Below are positions 54,616-64,000 of a DNA stretch of 64,000 bases, in pieces; the first letter of the stretch is position 1; each line of letters starts with the position of its first letter. The stretch lies in assembly GCA_040954595.2 (NCBI GenBank), contig JBECUI020000024.1, forward strand, positions 620,001 to 684,000, written 5' to 3'. The translations under genes were made by a program, and so were the position numbers. The DNA comes from Balanoglossus misakiensis. Lineage: Eukaryota > Hemichordata. The notes below the pieces were generated by a model. It was not told the DNA's origin, ran no database searches, and saw only the letters and a program-made list of their open reading frames with translations.

Positions 54616-56367
54616 CAATACATGTGTATAGGACGTGTAATGTAGGTCATTTTGAAACAGGACTAATGTGACCATGGACGTTACCACATTAGACTCTGTA
54701 TTGTAAGTTTCTGAAGAATCGCAAAAAATCATCAACAGTCTACATGTACTTCAACCTTGTGAGAAGTACTGTATAACACACAGGATATACTAGTCACTGT
54801 TGGTCAGGTTATTACACACTGTGGTCCCATCTGGGGATTACACAAAATTAGGTATGTCTGTGTTCATGGGAAAAATCATGTGACATTGGCAAGCAGATAT
54901 GACCTTCTGTAAGAACATTTCAAAGGAACCAGACAAGTATTTTAGGGAAAACAACATTCAACAATGACAAAAACTGCCTCAAACCACATCTATCCAACTA
55001 TCAACAAATTGTATAATATCTACTTCAATCACCACGCCTACCAAAGTTGAAAGCAATCTGACTAGTAGTTTCAAAGAATACAAATTGCAAAAATTGCCCC
55101 AAGACCACAATATGTAAATTTCACCAAAATGATATACAACATTACTTGGGTTACCTCTTGGAACAAGCATACCAAAATTTAAAAGCAATCTAAGGAGTTT
55201 CTCAGAAAATGAATTTTGACCAAAAATGACAGATTACAAATTCTGCGACAATTTAAACAAAACCAACTATGATCACCTACCGGAAGTGTCATACTAAATT
55301 CTAAAGAAATCAGCCAATCTCTTTAAGAGGAAAAGATTTTTTTTCAAATGGTAAAACAAGACAAAATAATTGCATAAAAAATAGACAATTCACGATATAA
55401 ACTCAAAGTATATCAGGTATGATGACATTACCTACATGCATACAAATGTTCAAAGCAGTCTAACCAGTTGTTGAGTTTTGATCAATTCCACATATTTCAC
55501 AGGTTATTTGCGTATTTTTGCAATGACAACTTCATTTAAGCAAAATCCCATCTACACACCAAAATAAAAAAAGCGTGGTTTCATGTTTTGGATCAGGGCA
55601 GACATACATCCATATATACATGTAACATGCAGACACACATGTACACACACACACAAACACATGCATACATGGCTGCATACATACATACATACATACATAT
55701 ATACATACATGCATACATACATAGGGAAACGGTCTGGTAATCAATGTTGTGACACTAGCATTAGGCCTTAAACCCCGGTGCGGAAAGTACTGGGGTTCGG
55801 ATTAACGTGTGTTTGTACAGTTGTTTATTTGGGAGTGGTCGTCGTGCATAATAACTGTGTAATTGATCTCATGTACATAGAAAATAATTGAACACTTTAC
55901 ACCTCTATGCGATTGACAGCTGTTTGAATGGCGTGGTTATTGTTTCCCAGGGATGCTTCTGAAAAGCACTGAAACCAGATTTCTCCCAAAATCATCGTTG
56001 TTTCAAAAGCTCGTGTACTTTTTCATCGATAACTTTATGTTGTGTGTGTTTATAAAGCCAACCACTGTCGTTGTGTGGTGTAATTCTTTATGCTTGGATC
56101 TGTTTGGGCCGATTTTCATAGAGCCAAGATCGTTAGAGCCAAGATCGTTGGTGTTGTCTGTTGTCAGTCAAACGGCATTAAGATTCGCCACTGATTTGGG
56201 GGGTCTTTTATACCACGCATCGGGGTTTAATGTTTACGATATCAGGACAATTTATATCATATGAAGTTTTATGTATTCATAATTATTCAGAGAAGCAAAT
56301 TTTTAAAAATGTGAAATTGTTATCAATCGGATGTGCACTGACAGCATGCTTATATGGAATACAGGTA
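54616..56367. repeat. No gene; motif repeats and CA/CATA microsatellite
   Basis: 54960-55480 has four or five rounds of the 'aaagcaatctgac' motif. 55600-55725 is a mixed ACAC and CATA microsatellite. At 56127-56150 'agagccaagatcgtt' is repeated twice in tandem. Confidence 0.5.
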
Positions 56368-57165
56368 CTCTAACACAATCAGTCATAACACTTTTGAATC
56401 ATCAATAAATAACATATAGAATAATTTTACAGGATTTAATTATTTATATTTGAACGCAAAGCGTAAATTCCCTTGTGCCATGGAATTCACAATCTGCAAC
56501 TGGTGGGGTCCTTCTGCCAGTAAGAAGCATCAGATAAATTCTGCATGCTCATCACCGAGGCAATTTAGGTGTACTTTTGTACTTTGAGAACTGTCGGTTT
56601 TCGCAACTGAAACTCTGCTCACAGGACGGAGGAAAAACTAGAATGACAACAGCTATGTAAGCTAACAAAAGAAACACAGAGCATAGTTCTCCATACTCAT
56701 ATTTTAATGCAATAATTTTTGCTGAAATTGGGGCGTCCGTGGGCAGGCAAAGGCAGTTCTAACTCAACTTGCAAATCAGGCCCATGTCTCTTGTTCCCTG
56801 AGACTGTCTGGTTCTAATAATAGCTGTAAGAACATAATCGTTGACCAAAGGGTTGGTTCAATTTTGCAACATTTTATGATTTCAAGCTGTGCAATATTTG
56901 CAACTCTGTTTCAACTTTGGTTGGAGGGATGATGATGAAGCCATTTCACTGACAAAATAGCACTACTAACTGACATCCATATTTGTTTACAGTCAAATGC
57001 ATTGCCATCAGAAAAATGCATACGAAAAAATTCTTATGTGAATAATACACACTTTCTTGCACAACTGCAAACTCTGTCACATTTGTGAAATTTTAAGGAA
57101 ATTCATTCATTGGGTAGCTTTATGAATTCTTAAACAAACTTAGTCATGAAACCTAAATGGTTACC

Positions 57166-58504
57166 TTACACATCTGGCGGCTCGACTTCTGTGATATGAT
57201 AGTCTTCAATTAATGTGTATGTGATTCCATACAAATCCATATGATTACCTGAACGTACAAAATAAATAAAAAATAAAAAATAAATTAAAAATAAATAAGT
57301 ATCTCATACATATGCATAAGTGCTTGTGATAAATATATCCTGTATTTAAATAAACCTGTCATTTATTGACCTCGTTTTCCTATTAACCCAAAGGACTAGA
57401 TTGCACTGTAATATTATTACAGCTTCATTTCATTACACTACATCATATTGGAGCAAATATGCCAGCTCAACATTGATATAAAGAGTGTCAAAATATTGGT
57501 GGCTACAAAAGCTTGTGTCCCTTCAATCCATCCTCGCACTCAGGTGAAAACGAACGTCATTAGTTTTTGGGAAAAAACCTCTGAAATCAATTTCGGTGAG
57601 GCCAAATGTGTTCCAAAGGCAAACCGTTTCTGGTAAACAAATCAATGGCTAATAATTACTTCGGCGACATACCAATCAGTCAACATGGCTGCCTAATCGT
57701 TGGATAGCCCGGTTTCATCTCGCGATCATTCTGTCTTCCGATATGGCGTTGCATGGTTAAATTCGTCTCTTCTTTGCCGACATAGTCAGGCGACAGCGGT
57801 CGAGAAGCATAGGCAGCGACGCCATCTTGTTTACAATGTGAAGTATCGACTGCGCATGCTCAATAATTTTCCGCGTTTTTTTTTGCCAACGGCGCGCGCG
57901 CGGTGTCTGGTATAGAGAAAATAACATGCAAGTGCGCGATTATTCATTTGTAAAAAATCAGTTATACATTTGTCATCAACGTTTGAAAACTTTCAATGAT
58001 CTTACCTCGGTAAGCATTTCAAATAGGTACATTTTTATTTAGAACCATCGTATGTGGAAAATAATAAAACATAGAGTGGGGATTGGCCCTATGTTTGACT
58101 TGATCATACCCAGCTCGGTTTGCGTTTTGTCATTGACGAGGGTGTCAGACTTTTGCTGAGAGAGTGAGTTTCTATAGCGTAAACGTTTATCGACTGGACT
58201 TTCTGTGCGCCAACAATTACATTATTTGTGGCCGGGGAACACGTGCAACTTTTGATGACTGTTTTTCTAGCGCCGTGTTTTTATCTTACGACCTAGAATA
58301 CCTGCTTTCGTCACCATGGTCTGCTCTGCACGTACTATGCTTTCCAGTTTATGTAGCTTGAAGTTGTACCACATTTTGGTTTCCGAGCTGTAGCGAACAT
58401 AAAACCGAAACTAATAGCTACGTGTTGACCACAGCGACTGCGTGTTTTTTTGTTGTATTCCCAACCTACAGTTTATTCTCATGCAGCTCAGACTGAGGTC
58501 GCTT
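57166..58504. other. No gene seen; A-rich tract and CpG-rich segment
   Basis: 57258-57300 is an (AAATA)n-like tract. 57660-57910 is CpG-rich, ends 'cggcgcgcgcgcggtg', and could be a promoter region of an unseen gene. No exon with convincing splice sites. Confidence 0.35.
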
Positions 58505-58837
58505 CTAAGAGAAAAAACAACAGCATATTTTGGCTGCTGCCAGACCAGGAATGGAAAATCTTGAGTGGCGCTGGGCTGCATTTCTCTGTAGGACTGTAGT
58601 TGTATTGTGCAAGGGTTCGCCAGCATCGCCTTCAGACTTGTTGTCATAGTCACTGGTGGCGGTTTGTCCTGCACTACTCGTCGTTCTATTTGATGCGGTG
58701 GTATTATTCCCAGATGTCTGTGCCGAGGATCCTGCCCGTTTTCCGATTCTCTTCGTTTTGTCGGCCATTTGCTTCACTTTTTCTGTCATTGTTGCGACGT
58801 CAGTCTCTGTTGTTGTTCGAATGAGGCGAAAGTCCAT
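58505..58837 (-). CDS. Hypothetical 110-residue protein, Thr/Ser/Asn-rich
   Basis: An open frame from ATG 58837. It begins MDFRLIRTTTETDVATMTEK, continues with a Lys-rich helix-like part 'EKVKQMADKTKRIGKRAG', a low-complexity Ser/Thr/Asn region at about 37-68, and a hydrophobic Cys-rich end 'GLAAAKICCCFF'. It sits in a GC-rich stretch with CpGs upstream, so it may be a real first exon. I do not recognise a family and it may equally be chance. Confidence 0.3.
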   Translation of the reverse strand: MDFRLIRTTTETDVATMTEKVKQMADKTKRIGKRAGSSAQTSGNNTTASNRTTSSAGQTATSDYDNKSEGDAGEPLHNTTTVLQRNAAQRHSRFSIPGLAAAKICCCFFS

Positions 58838-58930
58838 TCACCATTAATAGCCGAATTTCCAAGATCGTCCGTTAATTACAATGCGACGTCACGCTACCAT
58901 GTCCTAAGAAAGACTACATGGCACATTTTT

Positions 58931-59093
58931 TTATCTCGTGCGCACGACTTACGTGTGCATGTGATATTTTCTCGTGAACACGAGTGCGCTCGCAATTTTC
59001 TCGTGCGCACGAGATATGCACGAGATAGCATGTTTCTCGTGCACACGAGAAAACATCTCGCTGGAACAAGATACTATCTCTTCCACAAGAAAT
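58931..59093. repeat. Cluster of CTCGTGCGCACGAG-type palindromes
   Basis: Five or more occurrences of 'ctcgtg' or 'cacgag', including a perfect 16-bp palindrome tctcgtgcgcacgaga at 58999-59014 and near-palindromes at about 58934-58947, 58970-58984, 59016-59025 and 59036-59049. Confidence 0.8.
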
Positions 59094-61592
59094 AGAATAA
59101 CTGGCAGCCACTATGATGTCTGCCACAGGCAAATTTAAATATTCCACTCTGGATCTTCTTTCAGCCCTTCGGAAAACATGAGCATTTATGAAATCCGGCT
59201 CTCAATTTTTCGAGAAGTTCCAGCAGTTGTGGTGTCGCCAAAAACGAATGTATGCCATTCCTGGCGGAAAAAAATATGCAAGAGACGCTTGCAATACACT
59301 GCCATCTACCTGACCGCCCTACATGCCTTAATGTAAGGTAGAAGGTCGGGCGGTAGGAAGAGTTCACCAAAAGAGGGCGCATTTTATCATCCATTGATTT
59401 ATACTGTGTACGAGCAGAGAAGCCTCAGTGTTCGCGGTTAGAACCGTATCGGTAAGACAAAGACAGAAGAGTTGACAGACAGCAAACTTATTCAGTTTAT
59501 ATCATATAATTCTTACTGTAAAACGTTCCCTGAATAAAGCCTTGTGCTCATAAGAACATTGAAGATTGTCGCATACAGACCGACACCCTTTTATCTATTG
59601 TAGGTATTGAATAGAACGCTAAATACCTGTGTATTTCTTATTCATTAAGCAATGATGTAACACAACAAGTTTCGGACAGTGTGAAGAAAGGGCCAAAGCA
59701 CTCTTGCAAGTTAGTGTTGTGTACTCTTTTCCAACACTGCTGCAAGCTGTTCAGCACCTGATGCTGCTTGTATCTCCGATGACAAATGGACAGTCTGTGT
59801 GCTGTCAAAGTAAATCCATCAATTTTGCGGAGCTGAAAGGAAAATGACAGCTTGTCAAACTCAAATCTGCCAGACGAAATAGGGAAAGAAATGCATAACA
59901 GGTAATCCACCATAGTATGAATTTTAGCCAGCATCCTATGAAATGCGGTGAAACGGAACTGCAATTAATTTTAAATGAATTCTGCTCAAATTGTTTTGTT
60001 AGTTCTCAACATTGGATTGGAACCGTTAAATATATTGTACCGTATAACATTATCATACAGGTTAGTATGTCAAATATTTTTCCATTTGGCATTTTCTTCT
60101 TGAGGTCATTTCAACAGTATGCACACCACAGTTTGTGAGATATGGACAGAAACAAACAGGAATCTATGCAATGTTATAATAGTATATTATTGTTAACAAG
60201 AAAGCGGCAACTCTCTGCCTGGCAGAGAATAATGATAGTCTTTTTGAAAAAAAGGGCGTGCTGAGGATATGGTCAGTCAAAAACATACATGTATAAGGTA
60301 TGCCTGAACTAATTTTTAACATGGTGTACATAAATATTTATGCATTGTCACAATGACTGGAGGTCTTTAAATGACCAAGCTGTATGGACACCTCATTCAA
60401 TGTTACATATATTTGTTATTACATGTTTATTGAAATTGCCAGTTGTCTGTTTTAATTCTGGCAGTTCTGCTGTGTCTTTTGTCTTGCCCTGACAGAATGC
60501 AGTAATATTTGCAGTACAAGAGGAGTGTCAGTAAATAGTGGAGCAATATCTTTCTACGAATGTACTCATGCATTGCTCCAAAGTGAAGTACATTCGCAAA
60601 ACCAGTTTGGGAAATCGGGACTCTTTTCAAGATAATACCACATTTTTGTGGATGTCACATGACATGGAAACACTCTAGAATCACGATTGAGATAAGGTTT
60701 CGGTTTGATATACCACTTCCTTGTTATTTCAATCTGTATGTTTTCTTAACCCCCTCCCTCGAAAAAAGGTAATTGAGGTAATTGTAAAATTACCTGAAAA
60801 CAAACAGGCTACTCTAGCCTCCATTTTATGAGGTTTGTGATGTAACATATTTTGAATTTCGTGAATCGATCTAAAGTTTCCGTGCACCAACTATCAAAAG
60901 TATACCAACAAATAATTTGGGCAATTCATAAGGAGAATCTAGTGGGTCAGCGGCTATAGAACTGACGTAAGTGTAAGTATCAGAGGATTGTGGGTACGAG
61001 GCTGGGAAGAGCAAAACTCGAACACTCATGAAATCTACACGTGACGCCAAATTCTTTGTAATATGAACAGTGGAAAACTGCCATGCCATCCCTCTAAGTG
61101 CAAACTTCCAAAGATTTCAATCTGGTGATATTTAAAAAAAATATTTTATTCAAATTCATGTGGTGATATTTAAAAAAAAATATTTTATTCAAATTCATGT
61201 TATAAATTAAACTTGCATCTATGATATAGAAATGACTCTGTCTTATATAACAAAAATACAAATAACTTGGTTAGATGACCAAAGATTTCCCATCTCGAAA
61301 AGTTTCTACCAAAATGACTAACTCCAAATCTGCTAAGAGAGCCCTAGCAAATTTAATCACTGCACATTACTCTCGATAAAACGAAATATTGCGCATTCAT
61401 TTTGTCCTTGAATTGAAATGCATGGCCAGTGTTCATAGACTTCACACACACAGGATGTTTAAGGAGTTGAATTGTTATTGACAGCGACCAGGTCGGTAGA
61501 TTCTATAGGATGAAGAAAAAATGAAAAGACAGTCAGTACATAGCTAAATTCTCCTATACAAGGGCGGCTTCAATTGGTACAGTGACTGACTG
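59094..61592. other. No gene seen; small tandem duplication
   Basis: No supported exon. 'tggtgatatttaaaaaaaat' followed by 'attttattcaaattcatg' occurs twice in tandem (about 61122-61160 and 61161-61199). 'gaggtaattgtaaaattacct' at about 60775-60795 is a short palindrome. Confidence 0.45.
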
Positions 61593-61657
61593 AATGGATG
61601 AATGAATGAATGAATGAATGAATGAATGAATGAATGAATGAATGAATGAATGAATGA
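61593..61657. repeat. (TGAA)n microsatellite
   Basis: About 15 copies of the tetranucleotide. Confidence 0.95.
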
Positions 61658-62543
61658 TGAACGGATGAGTCGTAATAATATGCTTCAATCATAGGGGCTT
61701 TGAAAATTATTAAAATAAAATAAAAAATAATGTACTCACAACCGACATTTATACAACAGACAGCTCAAGAAACTCCTCCATGTGTACAATACTTTGCCAA
61801 TTTAGTGACAACATCAGCTTGCAGAGCACGTGAGCACCGCTTTCGCCAGCCTGTGGTGCCCGCATATCTTTTTTGTTCAGCAGTAACATGCACGACGCAT
61901 GCAGAGACACAAACGTCCATGTTGCAAATTGTAGATGAAAGCATCAGCTGCGCTGGTTTTATGGTCAGCATCACTGGCTGTTACATGAAAACTGTTTGTC
62001 ACATACCTTAACCAACATATACGTGTATCTGTATGGAAAGAAAGTAGGCTCACCCCCGGTACAGTATTATTTTTTTTGCATGCACGCAATGGAATTTGCT
62101 AAACTGGGATCATCTGCGCGCATTTCAAAACGTGCTCGTTGCTTAACTTCGCGTGCTTTACTACTCACAATTATTCCACTTGTGAACGAACACGTCACCC
62201 AATTTTACAGTGTAGCCATGTGGAAAACCGGTGACAAGGTAATATTTCATTCGAAGATCAACCTACGTTCAGAAAGTTTGCATTGTGGTGAATTCTCACT
62301 GCTCTCGCAATGCGGTCTGTGGCTCACTGCCGCAGACCGCATTACACGTAGAAATAAATTCTGTACGTCACAGTTCGTAGGTCGCATAGGTCATGGAGTT
62401 AATCCATTATACATTGCGGCTTACAATTTCTCGTGACCCTCTTATCATGCAGCTTGTGTGTTACTGACCACTGACGCATGTCAAAACACTCAATATTTTT
62501 TTTTAATTTGCAAAATCTTTCATTTTAAAGTTGTGATACTCAC
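61658..62543. other. No gene seen; one strong hairpin
   Basis: 62309-62343 forms a 14-bp stem (aatgcggtctgtgg with ccgcagaccgcatt, one G-T pair) and a 7-base loop. The + frame at 61996-62436 has no recognisable domain. Confidence 0.45.
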
Positions 62544-62694
62544 TGCAGATAGCATTCTTTTCAGTAGGAACTATTTCTGCTGCCATTTCAATATTGTCTG
62601 TATTCCATGTAAATATATTTCCTCCAATTGAACAGTCCCCCGCCAGAGCTGCAACCTCTTCTGCAGTCAGAACTTTTGACCACATGTATGTCAT
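62544..62694 (-). CDS. Pentraxin/LamG C-terminal exon of a second gene
   Basis: Minus strand. It reads MTYMWSKVLTAEEVAALAGD, then CSIGGNIFTWNTDNIEM and 'EIVPTEKNAIC', a clear pentraxin C-terminus (compare 'MNVYDYVLTPVEIQSLALNC' in the receptor at 30.6 kb). The donor gtgagt lies at 62543-62538. The 5' edge is a problem: an in-frame TAA directly precedes the ATG and there is no AG acceptor there, so the exon is either damaged or starts in another way. No following exon was identified at lower coordinates. Confidence 0.6.
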
Positions 62695-63236
62695 TTAGTC
62701 AAGACAATTTGGGAGAACTGTAGTTTAAAGCCTCCAAAGCTGCCACTTTTTGCATTATTTTCATGATTTTATTTTCCAACTTAAATTGGTTCATCAAAAT
62801 AAGCTTACTGATAGATATACATAAACATCTTATCGATGCCCGATTGTGACTGCATGTTGCAATTGGAACATGCTATGTATTAAAACGGTGCCTCACCGAT
62901 TTAAACAGCCTTCATACAAACAATAGCAGCTAAGCAGCTATCGTGAAATGCGACGCCAAGTGATGACAAACCAATGCAAATGCAAGTAATATGGCTTAAT
63001 GGTCACGGGTGAAGATTTTAGGGAATAGGGAATATACATATGAAGTATTTTACTCTGGAAAAAAATATGCCAATTTTAGCAGCTATAGGGTTTTTAAAGC
63101 GCGGGCGAAGTATGAACAGATGCAGTAAATATCGATACATTGTATTTTGGAGGTTTCTCATAACCATGATTGGTTGGCTAATTATGCGGCGTTTTCTAAA
63201 TAAAAGGAACAATATTAATTTATTGTTGGGGCTCAC
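62695..63236. other. Intron-like, no exon seen
   Basis: I looked for the N-terminal part of the pentraxin domain on the minus strand and found no exon with both splice sites. Confidence 0.4.
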
Positions 63237-63309
63237 CTCCGTTAACATCTTGCCGTCTCTGCTGAGTTTTGGCCTCTTCCAGCGGCACGTGTTTGTCCTT
63301 TAGGGCATG
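63237..63309 (-). CDS. Candidate exon of the minus-strand gene, downstream of 63.5 kb exon
   Basis: 73 bp between a good acceptor (ctaaatattttacag) and donor gtgagc. It reads HALKDKHVPLEEAKTQQRRQ then DVNG, and is phase 0 with the preceding exon at 63537-63662. A charged, mature-protein-like or linker sequence. Unrecognised. Confidence 0.45.
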
Positions 63310-63536
63310 CTGTAAAATATTTAGAATAGCGCTGCCATTTGATCAAAGGATAAGCTGGCTTCGCGTGTTAGGGATGTGTGTCTGACGACTATGCCTCGAA
63401 GCAAAAGACACAGCCGACCCTGCCACGCATATTCATTTGTTGTGTCACACATTTTCGATCCAAGAAGAGAATATCAACCTTGACGTTGCGAAAATGACAA
63501 GAAACTTTCACTCATATAGGTTGTGTGATTACTTAC

Positions 63537-63662
63537 CCGCAACTTGTTGGGAATTGCTGTCACCAGAGGTGCCCACAGCGTGAAAGCCAGAATGACTGCG
63601 ACGCCTGCATTGGATTCGTCATGAATGGAAACATCGATGAACACGTTCGGTCTTCGATGAGG
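63537..63662 (-). CDS. Candidate exon with hydrophobic (signal- or anchor-like) segment
   Basis: 126 bp, acceptor 'ctgtggacactag', donor gtaagt, 42 codons, phase 0-0. It reads 'RPNVFIDVSIHDESNAGVAV' then 'ILAFTLWAPLVTAIPNKLR'. The run AGVAVILAFTLWAPLVTA looks like a signal peptide core. No ATG lies in this frame inside the exon, so the start would be further right. With the exon at 63237 and the pentraxin exon at 62544 it may be the 5' part of a secreted pentraxin-type gene. Confidence 0.4.
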
Positions 63663-64000
63663 CTAGTGTCCACAGAATAGGCATTCTTTTATAACGCAGC
63701 TGGGAGGTGGTAAATCCATTGTGATTACCATGCTATTAGTAGCCCAAGCAGTCAAACTTTGCGAAAAATATATAAATATGGAAAAATATATCAATGGGAT
63801 CAATAGTTATTAAGCACTTTTTAAAAACAAATGACACCGTAAGATCAATTATCTTGTTTTCCGCGACAAGTTTCAACATGGTATGTCAGCGCTACCAGTG
63901 AATAATATTATTAGAAACTATGACAGCTGTAACCGTGCGATTAATGATTTGATCAATTTTAATCATATACTTGTAAATATTTGCGCGGGTGCTGGTTTAA
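63663..64000. other. No gene seen at right edge
   Basis: AT-rich. If the minus-strand gene is real, its first exon and promoter lie here or beyond the window. Confidence 0.4.

Larger units (their letters stand above)
49480..57165. mobile_element. Composite element with ~795-bp inverted arms
   Basis: 49480-50275 and 56368-57165 are reverse complements at high similarity. 'gaaaaccgacagttcttaaa' (50047) faces 'ttgagaactgtcggttttcg' (56584), and 'cttgtgccatggaattcaca' (56473) faces its counterpart near 50165. The interior is 6.1 kb with no transposase. It includes two smaller fold-back elements and microsatellites. It could be a non-autonomous long-TIR transposon, or two opposed copies of one repeat. 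Confidence 0.7.

Noticed and set aside
61996-62436. 146-codon plus-strand frame
   Set aside because: Unrecognised, spans a strong hairpin, no splice or promoter support.

Overview
The window is a stretch of an AT-rich, repeat-dense animal nuclear genome. It has spliced genes with GT/AG introns, a multidomain extracellular receptor (pentraxin, HYR, GCC2/GCC3, EGF), CR1/L2-type LINE fragments, a Ty3/gypsy LTR element, many short inverted-repeat elements, and frequent acatgta and agcgccctct words. These fit a marine invertebrate deuterostome (hemichordate, echinoderm or lancelet). The species cannot be fixed from sequence alone.

Layout. 1-3.3 kb: a repeat element whose reverse-complement relative lies at 47.8-49.7 kb. 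3.58-8.47 kb: a Ty3/gypsy (Mag-like) LTR retrotransposon with two apparently identical 204-bp LTRs, a tRNA-Leu-type primer site, gag, and a pol broken by one frameshift and one in-frame stop. 8.5-27.8 kb: a scrambled block with three partial copies of a spliced gene for a tandem OB-fold, replication protein A-like protein. These copies are rearranged into nested inverted repeats that enclose a 309-bp tandem repeat, a LINE, two oppositely oriented tRNA-like sequences and long CATA/CATG microsatellites. 27.8-29.9 kb: non-coding repeats duplicated with a period of about 1 kb.

29.9-39.0 kb (+ strand) holds the one clearly intact cellular gene, a 5'-partial single-pass receptor. Fifteen exons encode pentraxin/LamG, HYR, sushi-like, SEA-like segment with a furin site, four GCC2/GCC3 repeats, two EGF domains, a transmembrane helix and a cytoplasmic tail with an NPxY motif. 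All but one of the splice phases agree. Its introns carry several MITEs, including a TTAA-flanked one and two TA-flanked ones.

39-64 kb is mostly repeats. There is a 470-bp near-perfect hairpin element, a LINE scrap, a minisatellite of about 34 copies of an 81-86 bp unit (44.9-47.8 kb) with internal higher-order structure, a composite element with inverted arms of about 795 bp (49.5-57.2 kb) containing two smaller fold-back elements, and a cluster of short palindromes. The right end has minus-strand exons: a pentraxin C-terminal exon (62.5 kb) and two phase-compatible exons (63.2 and 63.5 kb), the latter encoding a hydrophobic segment. These suggest a second secreted or membrane pentraxin-type gene running off or starting beyond the right edge.
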